Source: Lysobacteraceae bacterium P (GTDB lineage: Bacteria; Pseudomonadota; Gammaproteobacteria; Xanthomonadales; Xanthomonadaceae). Taken from it: a stretch of DNA of 64,000 bases. Positions within the stretch are counted from its first letter, which is position 1. Every line of letters starts with the position of its first letter. The notes below the pieces were generated by a model, which was not told where the DNA came from, ran no database searches, and saw only the letters and a program-made list of their open reading frames with translations. The stretch spans positions 124,001-188,000 of the forward strand of contig SCOX01000008.1 of assembly GCA_005503055.1 (NCBI GenBank), in the 5' to 3' direction. Positions 1 through 8,834 of the stretch are shown here, piece after piece. A program made the translations under genes and the position numbers.

Positions 1-307
1 ATGCGCCCATGTCGCCGAGGAGAACGGCGCCGGCTACTTCGGCATGTTCTCCGTCGTGCCCACGCAGCAGGGCGGCGGTATCGGCAAGCAGGTGATCGTC
101 GAGGCCGAACGACTGGTCCGCGAAGACTGGAACCTGACCGCGATGCGCATGACGGTCATCGATATCCGCGATGAGCTCATCGCGTTCTACGAGCGTCGCG
201 GTTACCGCCGGACAGGCATCAAGAAGCCATTCCCCTACGGCGACGAACGTTTCGGCGAGCCCAAGCGCGATGACCTGCGCTTCGAGGTGCTGGAGAAGGC
301 GCTGTGA
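1..307 (+). CDS. GNAT family N-acetyltransferase, C-terminal part (5' end outside window)
   Basis: The frame is open from base 2 to a TGA at 305-307, giving about 101 residues with no start in the window. It shows the GNAT acetyl-CoA loop (VVPTQQGGGIGKQV, matching the V-x-P-x-x-Q-x-x-G-x-G-x pattern) and the late FYERRGYRRTG strand typical of the fold. The protein should transfer an acetyl group from acetyl-CoA to an amine; the substrate cannot be told. Its stop overlaps the GTG of the Rieske gene by 4 bp (GTGA), so the two are probably translated together. In relatives, as I recall, such a GNAT-Rieske pair can follow suf Fe-S assembly genes; the upstream sequence needed to confirm this is not here. 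Confidence 0.85.
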   Translation, partial: CAHVAEENGAGYFGMFSVVPTQQGGGIGKQVIVEAERLVREDWNLTAMRMTVIDIRDELIAFYERRGYRRTGIKKPFPYGDERFGEPKRDDLRFEVLEKAL

Positions 308-630
308 GCGAGGCGTGGGTGTTCGTCTGCGCGACCTCGCAACTCTTGCCGGGCGAGCGCACGGTGGCCTGGGACGGTGACGTGCCGATCCTGGTGGTGA
401 ACTACGACGGCGACTACTACGCGCTCGAGGACAAGTGCTCGCACGAGGATTTCGAGCTGTCCGCCGGCAACTACGACGGCGAGGAAGCCACGGTCGAATG
501 CGTTCTGCACGGCGCCAAGTTCGACGTGCGCGACGGCCGTCCGCTGTGCGCTCCGGCTTACGAGCCGGTACCGAAGTTCCCGGTGAAGGTGGAAGACGGC
601 GGCGTCTGGACCCGGGACGATCGCGGCTGA
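304..630 (+). CDS. Rieske [2Fe-2S] ferredoxin-like protein
   Basis: This 108-residue protein begins at GTG 304 and is almost entirely one Rieske domain. The cluster ligands are visible as C45-S-H47 and C66-V-L-H69, spaced as in soluble Rieske ferredoxins of non-heme iron oxygenases. There is no signal peptide or membrane segment, so it should be a cytoplasmic electron carrier. No oxygenase alpha subunit or reductase lies next to it, so the partner is unknown. It is translationally coupled to the GNAT gene upstream. The family call is firm; the name ferredoxin subunit of a dioxygenase would be over-specific. Confidence 0.85.
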   Translation: MSEAWVFVCATSQLLPGERTVAWDGDVPILVVNYDGDYYALEDKCSHEDFELSAGNYDGEEATVECVLHGAKFDVRDGRPLCAPAYEPVPKFPVKVEDGGVWTRDDRG

Positions 631-752
631 GATTTGCGCGGCCGATGCCGTCACCGGCTGCGCCCGAGGCGCGCAATCCAGGATTCGCTTCGCTCCAGCG
701 CTGAAACGCCGCCACGGGCCTAACCGCGGCGCCTACGCATTCCAGAGCCCTA

Positions 753-784
753 GCGCCCTCGCGCCCTCGCGCCCTCGCGCCCTC
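753..784. repeat. Tandem repeat, 8 bp unit GCGCCCTC x 4
   Basis: Four exact head-to-tail copies of GCGCCCTC run from 753 to 784, in the long leader between the Rieske gene and the iron operon. The unit is not a multiple of three and lies in non-coding sequence, so its copy number could vary without breaking a protein. Confidence 0.8.
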
Positions 785-956
785 GCGCGGAGTCTCCAGG
801 CTCACCCACGCAGCATTCCATGCCTTAGTCCGCCGATCGCACAGCCGATGCGACCTTGCGGCGGCTTCGCGTTACTTCGCAGTCCGAATGGCTGCCACCC
901 CACCAGCCCGTTCCTTCGTGGCGCCGCTTGTCCGGTCGCGTTCACTTTTCGTTGCA

Positions 957-975
957 AATGCGAATCTCTCTCATT
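957..975. promoter_or_regulatory. Candidate Fur box upstream of the siderophore receptor gene
   Basis: The 19 bases AATGCGAATCTCTCTCATT have outer arms AATGxGA / TCxCATT that mirror each other. They match the 7-1-7 Fur pattern TGAGAAT-N-ATTCTCA at 11 of 14 positions by my count. The site lies 55 bp before the ATG at 1031, where iron-repressed receptors carry their operator. The whole operon to 8830 would then be iron-repressed. This is a pattern match by eye. Confidence 0.55.
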
Positions 976-1030
976 ACCATTCAACGCCGAACCACGGCCG
1001 TGCCGCCGACCTTTGCCCCCGAGGAGTGCC

Positions 1031-3334
1031 ATGTACACCAGGAAGTTCGTCGTTTCGCCGCTCGCCGGCGCCCTTGCCCTCGCGATCACAGCGCCCGCGC
1101 TGGCCGAACCGGCAGGCGCACCCGCCGATGCGCGCAACCTCGACAAGATCGAAGTGCATGGCGAGTACGTGGTGAAGCCTTCCTCGGTGAAGTACACCGA
1201 GCCGCTGCTCGACACGCCGCAGACGATCACGGTCGTCACCCGCGACGTGATGGACCAGCAGAACCTGATCGGCCTGCGCGACGTGCTCAGCACCCTGCCG
1301 GGCATTACCTTCGGCGCGGGCGAAGGCGGCGGCGGCTACGGCGACAGCATCACGTTGCGCGGCTTCAATGCCAGCAGCGACATCACCACCGATGGCGTGC
1401 GCGACAGCGCGCAGTACACGCGAACCGACAACTTCAATCTCGAATCGGTCGAGCTGATCAACGGCGCCAATTCGGTGTTTTCCGGCGCAGGCTCGGTGGG
1501 CGGCAACATCAACCTGGTCAGCAAGGCCGCCCGTACCGGTGACTTCACCGTGCTGACGGCCGGCGCCGGCACCGACAGCTTCGGCCGCATCACGGTCGAC
1601 AGCAACACCGACCTGGACAATGGCACAGCCGTCCGCGTCAACGCGATGGTGCACCAGAACGACGCGCCCGGCCGCGACTACGAGAATTTCGAACGCTGGG
1701 GCTTCGCGCCGTCGGTCTCCTTCGGCCTGGACAGCGACACGCGCTTCTACGCGAGCTACTACCACCAGAGCGACGACAATATTCCGCAGTACGGCGTGCC
1801 GTACTTCAGCGCATTCGGCGGTGGCCTGCCTGGGGTCGATCCCGAGAACTACTACGGCTACCACAACATCGACCGCCAGAAGATCGACGTCGACATGGTG
1901 ACCGGCGTGTTCGAGCACGACTTCAGCCAGAACACCACGCTGCGCAGCCTGGCGCGCTTCCAGCAGGTCGAACAGCTGAGCATCGTCGATCCGCCGCAGG
2001 GCACCTGGTGCCTGGGCAGTGGCGTCAATCCGGCCACCGGCGCGACATGCACTGCGCCCAACACTTACCTGCCCAGCGGCCCGCGCGGAAACAGCCGCGA
2101 CACGAAGAACACGATCGCGATCAGCCAGACCGACCTGACGACGCACTTCCAGACCGGTTCGGTGCAGCACTCGCTGGTGACGGGCGTGTCGATCTCGAAG
2201 GAAGAGTTCGATCTGGATACGGGCAACCTTCTGCGTACCACCACCGGTGCAGTCGTGCCGCTGCCGGTGATGTCGCTGACCGATCCGAATTCGCTCTACG
2301 CTGGCCCGATCGACTACATCCGCAGCGGCATCACCCAAGGCAGCCTGGACAATCAGGCGCTGTACGTGTTCGACACGCTGGAGTTCAGCGCGCAGTGGAT
2401 GCTGAATCTGGGCGCACGCTACGAGCACAACGAAGGCGACACCATCGCGTACACATTCAACACCACCGCCGGCAGCCCGCTGCTGGGCCGCGCTACCGCG
2501 GTCACCATCGGCGAGAACCAGGACGACCTGTTCTCGTACCGCGCGGGCCTGGTGTTCAAGCCCGTCACGAATGCGAGCCTGTACCTGGCGTACTCGAACA
2601 GCAAGACGCCGTCCAAGGCATCGGTGAACGGTTCGTGCACTGCCACGAGCACCACGGGTACCGCCAACTGCAACGTCGACCCCGAGACGGCCATCAACGT
2701 CGAGTTCGGCGCCAAGTGGGACATCAACGACCGCCTGGCGCTGACCGGCTCGGTGTTCCGCAACGAGCGTGAGGACTACAAGGTCGCCGACCCCGGCAAT
2801 CCCGACAATCCGATCGGCGAGCAGCAGCTCGACGGCAAGGCGCGCGTGGATGGCGTCACGCTCGGTGCGGCCGGCCGGATCACCCAGCACTGGTCGATTT
2901 TCGCGAACGTCACGTGGCTGGACAGCGAGGTCCTGCAGGGTGTGTCCGACTTCTGTCGCGCCAACCCGTCGACGGCCTGCGGCAACACGGCCGCCGATCC
3001 CGATCCGCTCAAGGGCCTGCCGATCTCCGCCACGCCGGAACGTTCGGGCAGCCTGTGGACCACCTACGATCTGCAGCAGTGGACCTTCGGCTACGGCGTG
3101 ACGTATCAGAGCAACTACGACGTCTACACCGGCACCGGTGCCAACATCGCCGAAGCCAAGGGCTACACCGCGCATCGCGCGATGGTCGCCTACAACATCA
3201 ACGAGCGCTTCGGGCTGCAGCTCAACGCCAACAACCTGTTCGACAAGGAGTACTACACCCGCGTCCGCAACAACGGTTGGGCGACGCCGGGCGATGCCCG
3301 CCAGGTGGTGCTCACGGCCACCTACAGGTTCTAA
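1031..3334 (+). CDS. TonB-dependent siderophore receptor, Fiu/PiuA-like
   Basis: The protein is 767 residues from ATG 1031, with GAGGAG 5-10 bases upstream. The first 25 residues form a clear signal peptide ending in APALA. An N-terminal plug domain follows ([17 protein letters not shown], then [17 protein letters not shown] and [21 protein letters not shown]), then a beta-barrel ending in the aromatic terminus TATYRF. There is no extra N-terminal signalling domain. It should import ferric siderophore, probably catecholate type, across the outer membrane using TonB energy. The following piuC gene supports this, since Fiu and PiuA receptors are paired with that hydroxylase elsewhere. Regulation by Fur is suggested by the box at 957-975. 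The actual ligand is unproven. Confidence 0.9.
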   Translation: MYTRKFVVSPLAGALALAITAPALAEPAGAPADARNLDKIEVHGEYVVKPSSVKYTEPLLDTPQTITVVTRDVMDQQNLIGLRDVLSTLPGITFGAGEGGGGYGDSITLRGFNASSDITTDGVRDSAQYTRTDNFNLESVELINGANSVFSGAGSVGGNINLVSKAARTGDFTVLTAGAGTDSFGRITVDSNTDLDNGTAVRVNAMVHQNDAPGRDYENFERWGFAPSVSFGLDSDTRFYASYYHQSDDNIPQYGVPYFSAFGGGLPGVDPENYYGYHNIDRQKIDVDMVTGVFEHDFSQNTTLRSLARFQQVEQLSIVDPPQGTWCLGSGVNPATGATCTAPNTYLPSGPRGNSRDTKNTIAISQTDLTTHFQTGSVQHSLVTGVSISKEEFDLDTGNLLRTTTGAVVPLPVMSLTDPNSLYAGPIDYIRSGITQGSLDNQALYVFDTLEFSAQWMLNLGARYEHNEGDTIAYTFNTTAGSPLLGRATAVTIGENQDDLFSYRAGLVFKPVTNASLYLAYSNSKTPSKASVNGSCTATSTTGTANCNVDPETAINVEFGAKWDINDRLALTGSVFRNEREDYKVADPGNPDNPIGEQQLDGKARVDGVTLGAAGRITQHWSIFANVTWLDSEVLQGVSDFCRANPSTACGNTAADPDPLKGLPISATPERSGSLWTTYDLQQWTFGYGVTYQSNYDVYTGTGANIAEAKGYTAHRAMVAYNINERFGLQLNANNLFDKEYYTRVRNNGWATPGDARQVVLTATYRF

Positions 3335-3398
3335 TCGCGCTTCACCCAGAGCCACGCGACGCCCGGCCGGGCCGGGCGCTCGCATGAAGGATCCCACG

Positions 3399-4085
3399 AT
3401 GCTGCTGCAGGTCCCGCAAGTCCTCACCGCCGAACAGGTCGCGCACTGCCGTGAGCGTCTGGAGCAGGCCGGCTGGGCCGACGGCCGCATCACCGCCGGC
3501 CATCAGTCGGCGATGGCCAAGGACAACACGCAGCTGCCGGAAAACGACCCGGTGGCGCGCCAACTCGGCGGCCTGATCCTGGAGGCCCTGGCGCGCAACA
3601 CCACGTTCTTCTCGGCGGCGCTGCCGCAGCGCATCTATCCGCCGCTGTTCAATCGCTACGGCGGAGGGCAGTCGTTCGGTTTCCACGTCGACAACGCGAT
3701 CCGCTACGACCGCAGCCGCGGTGGTGCCGATCCGATCCGCACCGATCTTTCCGCCACGCTGTTCCTCAGCGCGCCGGAGGATTACGACGGTGGCGAACTC
3801 GTCATCGAAGACACCTATGGCGTGCAGCGGGTGAAGCTTGCCGCCGGTGACCTGGTGCTCTATCCCGGCACCAGCCTGCACAAGGTCACGCCGGTCACGC
3901 GCGGCGAACGCGTCGCGTCGTTCTTCTGGATCCAGAGCCTGCTGCGCGAGGATGCGCAGCGCCGGCTCATGTTCGAACTGGATGTGTCGATCCGTCGCCT
4001 GACGCAGGACGTGCCCGAGCATGCCTCGCTCGTGCAGCTCACCGGCATCTATCACAACCTGCTGCGGCGCTGGGCCGAGCCGTGA
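3399..4085 (+). CDS. piuC: Fe(II)/2-oxoglutarate-dependent PKHD-type hydroxylase PiuC
   Basis: The 228-residue product is full length for the PiuC/YbiX family. The iron-binding triad is visible as H96-V-D98 and H161, with R171 placed to bind 2-oxoglutarate. I chose ATG 3399 ([10 protein letters not shown]) because it matches the family N-terminus and has AAGGA 7-12 bases upstream; an in-frame ATG at 3384 would add five residues. The gene follows the receptor by 64 bp and overlaps the next gene by 4 bp (GTGA). PiuC/YbiX genes are typically linked to PiuA/Fiu receptors, but their exact substrate is not established. Cytoplasmic. Confidence 0.92.
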   Translation: MLLQVPQVLTAEQVAHCRERLEQAGWADGRITAGHQSAMAKDNTQLPENDPVARQLGGLILEALARNTTFFSAALPQRIYPPLFNRYGGGQSFGFHVDNAIRYDRSRGGADPIRTDLSATLFLSAPEDYDGGELVIEDTYGVQRVKLAAGDLVLYPGTSLHKVTPVTRGERVASFFWIQSLLREDAQRRLMFELDVSIRRLTQDVPEHASLVQLTGIYHNLLRRWAEP

Positions 4086-4732
4086 GTCCGAACCGCACGT
4101 CCACCGCGTCCGACATCGCCGCGCAGCAGCAACGCCGCGGCTTCTGGCTGCGCACGCTGCATTCGTGGCATTGGATCAGCTCGGCGATCTGCCTGGTCGG
4201 CATGCTCGTGTTCGCGGTCACCGGCATCACGCTCAATCATTCCTCCGCGATCGAGGCCAAACCGCAGACGCTCACGCGCAAGGTCGAAATGCCGGCCTCG
4301 GTGCTGCGTGCGCTGGGCGCGCACGAGGACGGGACCGCGCCGTTGCCCGGCACGGTCAGCGATTGGCTCAACGACGTGCTGCCGGTGTCGATCGGCGCGC
4401 AGCCGGCGGAATGGTCGGCCGATGAGGTCTATCTCTCGCTGCCGCGACCGGGCGGCGATGCCTGGCTGAGCATCGATCGCGAAAGCGGCGCGGTGGAATA
4501 CGAACGCACCACGCGTGGCTGGATCGCCTATCTCAACGACCTGCACAAGGGCCGCAACGCGGGCGCCGCATGGCGCTGGTTCATCGACGTGTTCGCGCTC
4601 GCCTGTCTGCTGTTCTGCATCACGGGGCTGTTCCTGCTGCAGTTGCACGCGCGCCAGCGCCGCATGACCTGGCCGTACGTCGCGCTCGGGCTGGTTCTGC
4701 CGGTGCTGCTCGCCCTCCTCTTCATCCACTGA
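4082..4732 (+). CDS. PepSY-associated transmembrane protein, putative iron-reduction component
   Basis: The protein is 216 residues from a GTG that overlaps the piuC stop. A first membrane segment lies at about 31-50, two more at about 165-188 and 197-215, and a periplasmic PepSY-like region lies between. Histidines H27 and H30 border the first helix and H155 precedes the second (DLHKG); in this family such residues are candidate haem or metal ligands. Its place between piuC and DUF2271/DUF4198/ApbE suggests electron transfer across the inner membrane to the periplasm, like the PepSY proteins of ferri-siderophore reduction systems. That role is inferred from context and fold. Confidence 0.8.
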   Translation: MSPNRTSTASDIAAQQQRRGFWLRTLHSWHWISSAICLVGMLVFAVTGITLNHSSAIEAKPQTLTRKVEMPASVLRALGAHEDGTAPLPGTVSDWLNDVLPVSIGAQPAEWSADEVYLSLPRPGGDAWLSIDRESGAVEYERTTRGWIAYLNDLHKGRNAGAAWRWFIDVFALACLLFCITGLFLLQLHARQRRMTWPYVALGLVLPVLLALLFIH

Positions 4733-4750
4733 TCCGACCACGGAGTTTCC

Positions 4751-5260
4751 ATGCGCGTCCAACTGACCATCGCGCTGAGCGGACTGCTCGCGCTGCCGGC
4801 GTACTCGGCCGAGATCGACCTCAACCTGCAGATCCCTCAGCTCAACGTCGCCGAGTACCACCGCCCCTACGTGGCGATCTGGGTGGAAGGCGCGGACCAG
4901 AAGGCCGCCGCCAACCTCGCCGTGTGGTACCAGCAGAAATCCACGTCCGAAGGCCACGGCACCAAATGGCTTCCGGACCTGCGCCAGTGGTGGCGCCGCA
5001 GCGGCCGCACGCTGAAGGTTCCGGTGGATGGCGTGACGGGCCCGACGCGTCCGGTTGGCACGCACGCGCTGACGTTCGGCAGCCAGCATCCGGAACTGGG
5101 CAAATTGGCGCCGGGCGACTACACGCTGGTCGTGGAAGCCGCGCGCGAAGTCGGCGGCCGCGAACTGCTGAAGATTCCCTTCAAGTGGGGCGGCGCGAGC
5201 GCCGGCAAGGTCCAGGGTACTTCCGAACTGGGCCTGGTCACGCTGACCAGCAAACCCTGA
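4751..5260 (+). CDS. DUF2271 periplasmic protein with flavinylation-like motif
   Basis: The protein has 169 residues. A signal peptide (1-19, ending AYS) precedes a compact DUF2271 domain. The segment D93-G-V-T-G-P-T99 fits the ApbE acceptor pattern D-x-x-[S/T]-G-A-[S/T], except that Pro replaces Ala. T99 would be the residue receiving FMN. The ApbE gene in the same operon strengthens this reading. A likely role is a periplasmic flavin protein taking electrons from the membrane components and passing them to ferric siderophore. The family assignment is firm; flavinylation is inference. The gene starts 18 bp after the PepSY gene and has GGAG upstream. Confidence 0.82.
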   Translation: MRVQLTIALSGLLALPAYSAEIDLNLQIPQLNVAEYHRPYVAIWVEGADQKAAANLAVWYQQKSTSEGHGTKWLPDLRQWWRRSGRTLKVPVDGVTGPTRPVGTHALTFGSQHPELGKLAPGDYTLVVEAAREVGGRELLKIPFKWGGASAGKVQGTSELGLVTLTSKP

Positions 5261-5328
5261 CCGCAGGCCTCGAACACTTACCTCATCACCGCGATGCGGG
5301 ACTCCAGCGCCTCCCTCTCTCCTGGCCG

Positions 5329-5355
5329 CTGGATCCCGCCTTCGCGGGGATGACA
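5329..5355. repeat. Short palindromic intergenic repeat (CTGGATCCCGCC...GGGGATGACAT type)
   Basis: The sequence runs CTGGATCCCGCC-TT-CGCGGGGATGACAT and can fold as ATCCCGC / GCGGGGAT. It is one copy of a short palindrome family common between genes in many proteobacteria. A diverged copy with the same GTCATCCCGCC core lies at 46976-47010. It sits in the only sizeable gap of the iron operon, before the DUF4198 gene, and could form an RNA hairpin there. Confidence 0.65.
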
Positions 5356-5394
5356 TCGCACACGAACGCACATCAAAGACCACGGAGCATCGCC

Positions 5395-6207
5395 ATGAAG
5401 CCGACCCTGAAGTTCGCCGCACTCGCGCTGGCCCTTTCCCTTTCCTTCGCCGCGCAGGCGCACAAGGCCTGGCTGCAGCCCTCGCAGACGGTGCTCGCCG
5501 GCAACAATCCGTGGGTGACGGTAGACGCCGCGGTCTCCAACGATTTGTTCTACTTCAACCACGTGCCGCTGAAGACGGACAACCTCGCCATCACCGCGCC
5601 GGACGGCAGCAACGTGGCCGCGCAGAATTCCGCGACCGGCAAGTACCGCACCGTGTTCGATGTCGAACTCAAGCAGGCCGGGACCTATCGCATCGGCGTG
5701 GTGAACAACTACGTGACCGGCAGCTGGGAAGAAGCGAACGGCCAGACAAAGCGCTGGCGCGGCACCGAGGCGACGTTCGCCACGGAAGTACCGAAGAACG
5801 CCAAGAACCTGCAGGTCGGCCAGTCCGTGAGCCGCGTGGAAACCTTCGTCACCAACGGCTCGCCTAACGAGACCGCGCTCAAGCCCAGCGGCGTCGGCCT
5901 GGAACTGGTGCCGGTGACGCATCCCAACGATCTGTTCGCCGGCGAAGAAGCGAAGTTCCGATTCCAGATCGACGGCAAGCCGGCGGCGAACCTCGACGTG
6001 GAGATCGTCCGCGGTGGCACGCGCTATCGCAACGCGCAGGACGAGCTGAAGGTGAAGACCGACGCCAAGGGCGAGTTCACCGTGACCTGGCCGGAAGCCG
6101 GCATGTACTGGGTTGAAGCCAATTCCGAAGACAAGAAGACCACCGTGAAGCAGGCCAAGCAGCGTCGCCTGGGTTACGTCGCCACGCTGGAAGTGCTACC
6201 GCAGTAA
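5395..6207 (+). CDS. DUF4198 domain-containing periplasmic protein
   Basis: The 270-residue protein starts at ATG 5395 after CGGAG. The signal peptide ends near residue 22 (SFAAQA-HK). The mature part is rich in beta strands and starts with a His/Trp segment (HKAWLQPS), as in the DUF4198 family, whose members often lie beside metal uptake genes. Its position between DUF2271 and ApbE suggests a role in periplasmic metal or siderophore handling. The longer open frame that begins upstream at 4570 overlaps two other genes and is not used. Function beyond family membership is unknown. Confidence 0.82.
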   Translation: MKPTLKFAALALALSLSFAAQAHKAWLQPSQTVLAGNNPWVTVDAAVSNDLFYFNHVPLKTDNLAITAPDGSNVAAQNSATGKYRTVFDVELKQAGTYRIGVVNNYVTGSWEEANGQTKRWRGTEATFATEVPKNAKNLQVGQSVSRVETFVTNGSPNETALKPSGVGLELVPVTHPNDLFAGEEAKFRFQIDGKPAANLDVEIVRGGTRYRNAQDELKVKTDAKGEFTVTWPEAGMYWVEANSEDKKTTVKQAKQRRLGYVATLEVLPQ

Positions 6208-6230
6208 TCGCGATCAACGGACACCTGACC

Positions 6231-7205
6231 GTGGCCACGCCCGTATCCGCAACGCAGTCCGCATCGCGCGCCGTCGATATTCTCGGCGGCGCGACGATGG
6301 GCACGAGCTGGTCGGCGAAGTTCGTCGCACCGCGCAAGGCCGACCTGCACGCGTTGCATGCCGGCATCCAGGCTCGGCTGGACGACGTGGTCGCGCAGAT
6401 GAGCAATTGGGAAGCGGACTCCGATCTGAGCCGTTACAACGTGTCGCCGGCCGGTTCGTGGCACGCGCTGCGCGAGGACTTCTGGACGGTGTTGTCGTGT
6501 GCGCTCGACATCGCGTACGCCAGCGGCGGTGCGTTCGATCCCACCGTGGGTCCGCTGGTCGACGGTTGGGGCTTCGGCCCCGGCCAGGGACACGCAGCGT
6601 TCTACCCGGAGGCCGCGCGGTCGCACGTGCAATGGCAGCGTGTGATCCTCGACCGGTCGCAGCGCCGTGCCCTGCAACCCGGCGGCACACGCCTGGACCT
6701 GTGCGCGATCGCCAAGGGCTACGGTGTGGATGCGGTCGCCGCGCACCTGCGTGCGCAGGGTGTCGACGCGGCGCTGGTCGAAGTGGGCGGCGAACTCTAC
6801 GGTTACGGCCGCAAGCCCGACGGCACGCCATGGCGGGTGATCGTCGAGGGCTGGCAAGGTGACGAGGACGACGCGAACGAGCCACGCGTGCTGGCACTCG
6901 ACGGTCTGGCGGTCGCCACGTCGGGCGATCGTTGGCATCGGCGCGAACACGAAGGACGTCGGATCAGCCACACGTTGGATCCCCGCAGCGGGCATCCGGT
7001 CGCCGACGCGCCCACTGCCGTCACCGTTGCCGCAGACGATGCCATGCATGCCGACGCATGGGCGACCGCGCTGACCGTGCTGGGCGTGCGCGACGGTTTC
7101 GAAACCGCATGCGCGAACGGACTTGCGGCGCGATTCATCGATGCGCGCGACGGTGCACCGGATGAGCGCATGACGCCGGCCTTCGAAGCCCTGCTGCACG
7201 CATGA
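6231..7205 (+). CDS. apbE: FAD:protein FMN transferase (ApbE family)
   Basis: The protein has 324 residues from GTG 6231. Family motifs are present in order: GATMGTSW near residues 20-27, AFDPTVGPLVDGWGFG near 102-117, IAKGYGVD near 160-170, then THTLDPRSGHP-like ISHTLDPRSGHPV and ADAWATAL near the end. ApbE moves FMN from FAD onto a Ser/Thr of a target protein, with Mg2+. The likely target in this operon is the DUF2271 protein. Most Gram-negative ApbE proteins are exported, yet only about 17 residues precede the conserved core here and I see no signal peptide or lipobox. The stop overlaps the next ATG by 4 bp. Confidence 0.93.
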   Translation: MATPVSATQSASRAVDILGGATMGTSWSAKFVAPRKADLHALHAGIQARLDDVVAQMSNWEADSDLSRYNVSPAGSWHALREDFWTVLSCALDIAYASGGAFDPTVGPLVDGWGFGPGQGHAAFYPEAARSHVQWQRVILDRSQRRALQPGGTRLDLCAIAKGYGVDAVAAHLRAQGVDAALVEVGGELYGYGRKPDGTPWRVIVEGWQGDEDDANEPRVLALDGLAVATSGDRWHRREHEGRRISHTLDPRSGHPVADAPTAVTVAADDAMHADAWATALTVLGVRDGFETACANGLAARFIDARDGAPDERMTPAFEALLHA

Positions 7206-8830
7206 ACGCCGATCGTTCGGTCAAGGCCTGGTTCGGCAACGGCCTCGCGCTGGCGGTCGTGTTCGCCTTCATCGTGCTGTTCGGACGTTGGCAAGCGGGG
7301 CCGTGGTGGGTCGCCTCGCCGCGTGCGGGGGCCTGGGTACTTGCGGCAGTCGTGGCACTTGCCTTCATCGGTCTGTGCATGGCGACCTGGATCAGTGCAC
7401 GCGAGCAACGTGCCTCGGCGCGCGCCGACGAGGTCAGCGGTGACGACGCCGTGTTGCTGGCATGGGCCAGCCAGACCGGTTTCGGACAGCAGCTCGCCGA
7501 ACATACCGCGCAGGCGTTGCGCGGCGCAGGCGTGCACGTGCGCATGCTTCCGCTGCATCGCGTGGATGCGCAGGAACTGGGCGCGCATCGGCGTGCGCTG
7601 TTCATCGCCAGCACGACGGGCGAAGGCGACCCACCCGACCATGCGCTGGGGTTCACGCGACACGTACTGGGCCAGCCGACATCGCTGACAGGACTGGAAT
7701 ACGCGGTGCTGGCGTTGGGCGATCGTGCCTACGATCGGTTCTGCAGCTTCGGTCGACGCCTGGACCAGTGGCTGCACCACAACGGCGCGCAGCCGTTGTT
7801 CGATCGCATCGATGTGGACGCCGGCGATGCGGGTGCGTTGCGCCATTGGCAGCATCGACTCGGGCAGCTGGCCGGGCATGCGGCGCTGGCCGACTGGAGC
7901 GCGCCGAAGTACCGCCCCTGGCGCATGCAGGAGCGTCGCTGGTTGAATCCGGGCAGCGTCGGCGGTCCGGCCTATCACGTCGCGCTGATTCCCGTGGATG
8001 CGCGCGACCTGCACTGGCAGGCCGGCGACATCGCCGAGGTGGGGCCACGTCATGCGCCGTCGGAGGTCATGGACTGGCTGTTGTCCGTAGGCCAGGACGG
8101 CTCCGCGCAGGTCGAGCGCGACGGCGAACACCTCGAACTGGCCACCCTGCTCCTGCGCTCGCGGCTGCCCGAGCCCGCCAACGCGCGCGGCCAATCCGCG
8201 CAGGTGGTCGCCGAAGCGCTGGAGCCATTGCCGCATCGCGAATACTCGATCGCCTCACTGCCCGCCGACGGCAGCCTGCACTTGCTGGTGCGGCAGATGC
8301 GCCGTACCGATGGACGCCTGGGCAGCGGCAGCGGCTGGCTCACGGAGATCGCGGACACGGGCGCGGCCATCGACTTGCGGATCCGGTCCAACACCTCCTT
8401 CCACCCGCCGCAGGACGATCGGCCGATGGTGCTGGTCGGCAACGGCACCGGTCTGGCAGGTCTGCGCGCTCACCTGAAGGCACGCGCCATATCCGGCCAT
8501 CACCGCAACTGGCTCGCGTACGGCGAGCGCCAGCGTGAGCACGATTTCCATCATCGCGAGGAGATCGAAGCCTGGCTGCAAACGGGTCACTTGCAGCACC
8601 TCGACCTTGCCTTCTCGCGTGATGGCACGCAGCGCACCTACGTGCAGGATCGCCTGCGCGAACAATCGGAGCGCCTGCGCGAATGGCTCGCCGAGGGCGC
8701 CGCCGTCTACGTCTGCGGCAGCCTCGACGGCATGGCGCCGGCGGTGGACGCCGTACTGCGCGAGATCGTCGGGCTCGACGAACTCGAAGCGATGGCGGCC
8801 GACGGACGCTACCGCCGCGACGTTTACTGA
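7202..8830 (+). CDS. Membrane-anchored flavodoxin/ferredoxin-NADP reductase-type flavoprotein
   Basis: This 542-residue protein has two N-terminal membrane helices (about 12-30 and 42-62). A flavodoxin domain follows, with ASQTGFGQQLAEH and STTGEGDPPD loops binding FMN. A CysJ-like FAD/NADPH module comes next, with REYSIAS (FAD), GNGTGLAG (NADPH) and the ending GRYRRDVY. It resembles CysJ and PepSY-fused reductases and should pass electrons from NADPH to a membrane partner. It closes the iron operon and overlaps apbE by 4 bp, so the partner is most likely the PepSY protein. The helices and the absence of a CysI-like partner here argue against a sulfite reductase role; a true cysJ lies at 15290. 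Confidence 0.85.
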   Translation: MNADRSVKAWFGNGLALAVVFAFIVLFGRWQAGPWWVASPRAGAWVLAAVVALAFIGLCMATWISAREQRASARADEVSGDDAVLLAWASQTGFGQQLAEHTAQALRGAGVHVRMLPLHRVDAQELGAHRRALFIASTTGEGDPPDHALGFTRHVLGQPTSLTGLEYAVLALGDRAYDRFCSFGRRLDQWLHHNGAQPLFDRIDVDAGDAGALRHWQHRLGQLAGHAALADWSAPKYRPWRMQERRWLNPGSVGGPAYHVALIPVDARDLHWQAGDIAEVGPRHAPSEVMDWLLSVGQDGSAQVERDGEHLELATLLLRSRLPEPANARGQSAQVVAEALEPLPHREYSIASLPADGSLHLLVRQMRRTDGRLGSGSGWLTEIADTGAAIDLRIRSNTSFHPPQDDRPMVLVGNGTGLAGLRAHLKARAISGHHRNWLAYGERQREHDFHHREEIEAWLQTGHLQHLDLAFSRDGTQRTYVQDRLREQSERLREWLAEGAAVYVCGSLDGMAPAVDAVLREIVGLDELEAMAADGRYRRDVY

Positions 8831-8834
8831 TTCC

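Larger units (their letters stand above)
631..1030. other. Intergenic region (about 400 bp) upstream of the TonB receptor gene
   Basis: I find no convincing gene here. It holds a four-copy 8-bp tandem repeat (753-784) and, nearer the receptor gene, an AT-richer stretch with a Fur-box-like palindrome (957-975) and a GAGGAG ribosome binding site (1021-1026). An open frame in phase with the receptor begins at 848, but its translation before 1031 is Arg/Pro/Cys-rich and does not resemble a signal peptide, so I treat it as untranslated. Confidence 0.6.

Noticed and set aside
304-630. Calling the Rieske protein a dioxygenase subunit
   Set aside because: No oxygenase or reductase genes are adjacent, so only the Rieske fold is supported.
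753-784. CRISPR-like array
   Set aside because: The four copies are adjacent with no spacers and only 8 bp long; no cas genes are present.
848-1030. Upstream extension of the receptor gene
   Set aside because: The added residues do not form a signal peptide, cover the Fur-like box, and the ATG at 1031 has a good ribosome binding site and signal peptide.
974-3493. Very long open frame on the minus strand opposite the TonB receptor gene
   Set aside because: It is a high-G+C shadow of the receptor gene. Its translation is Arg/Val/Gly-rich with no domain, whereas the plus-strand frame has clear receptor motifs.
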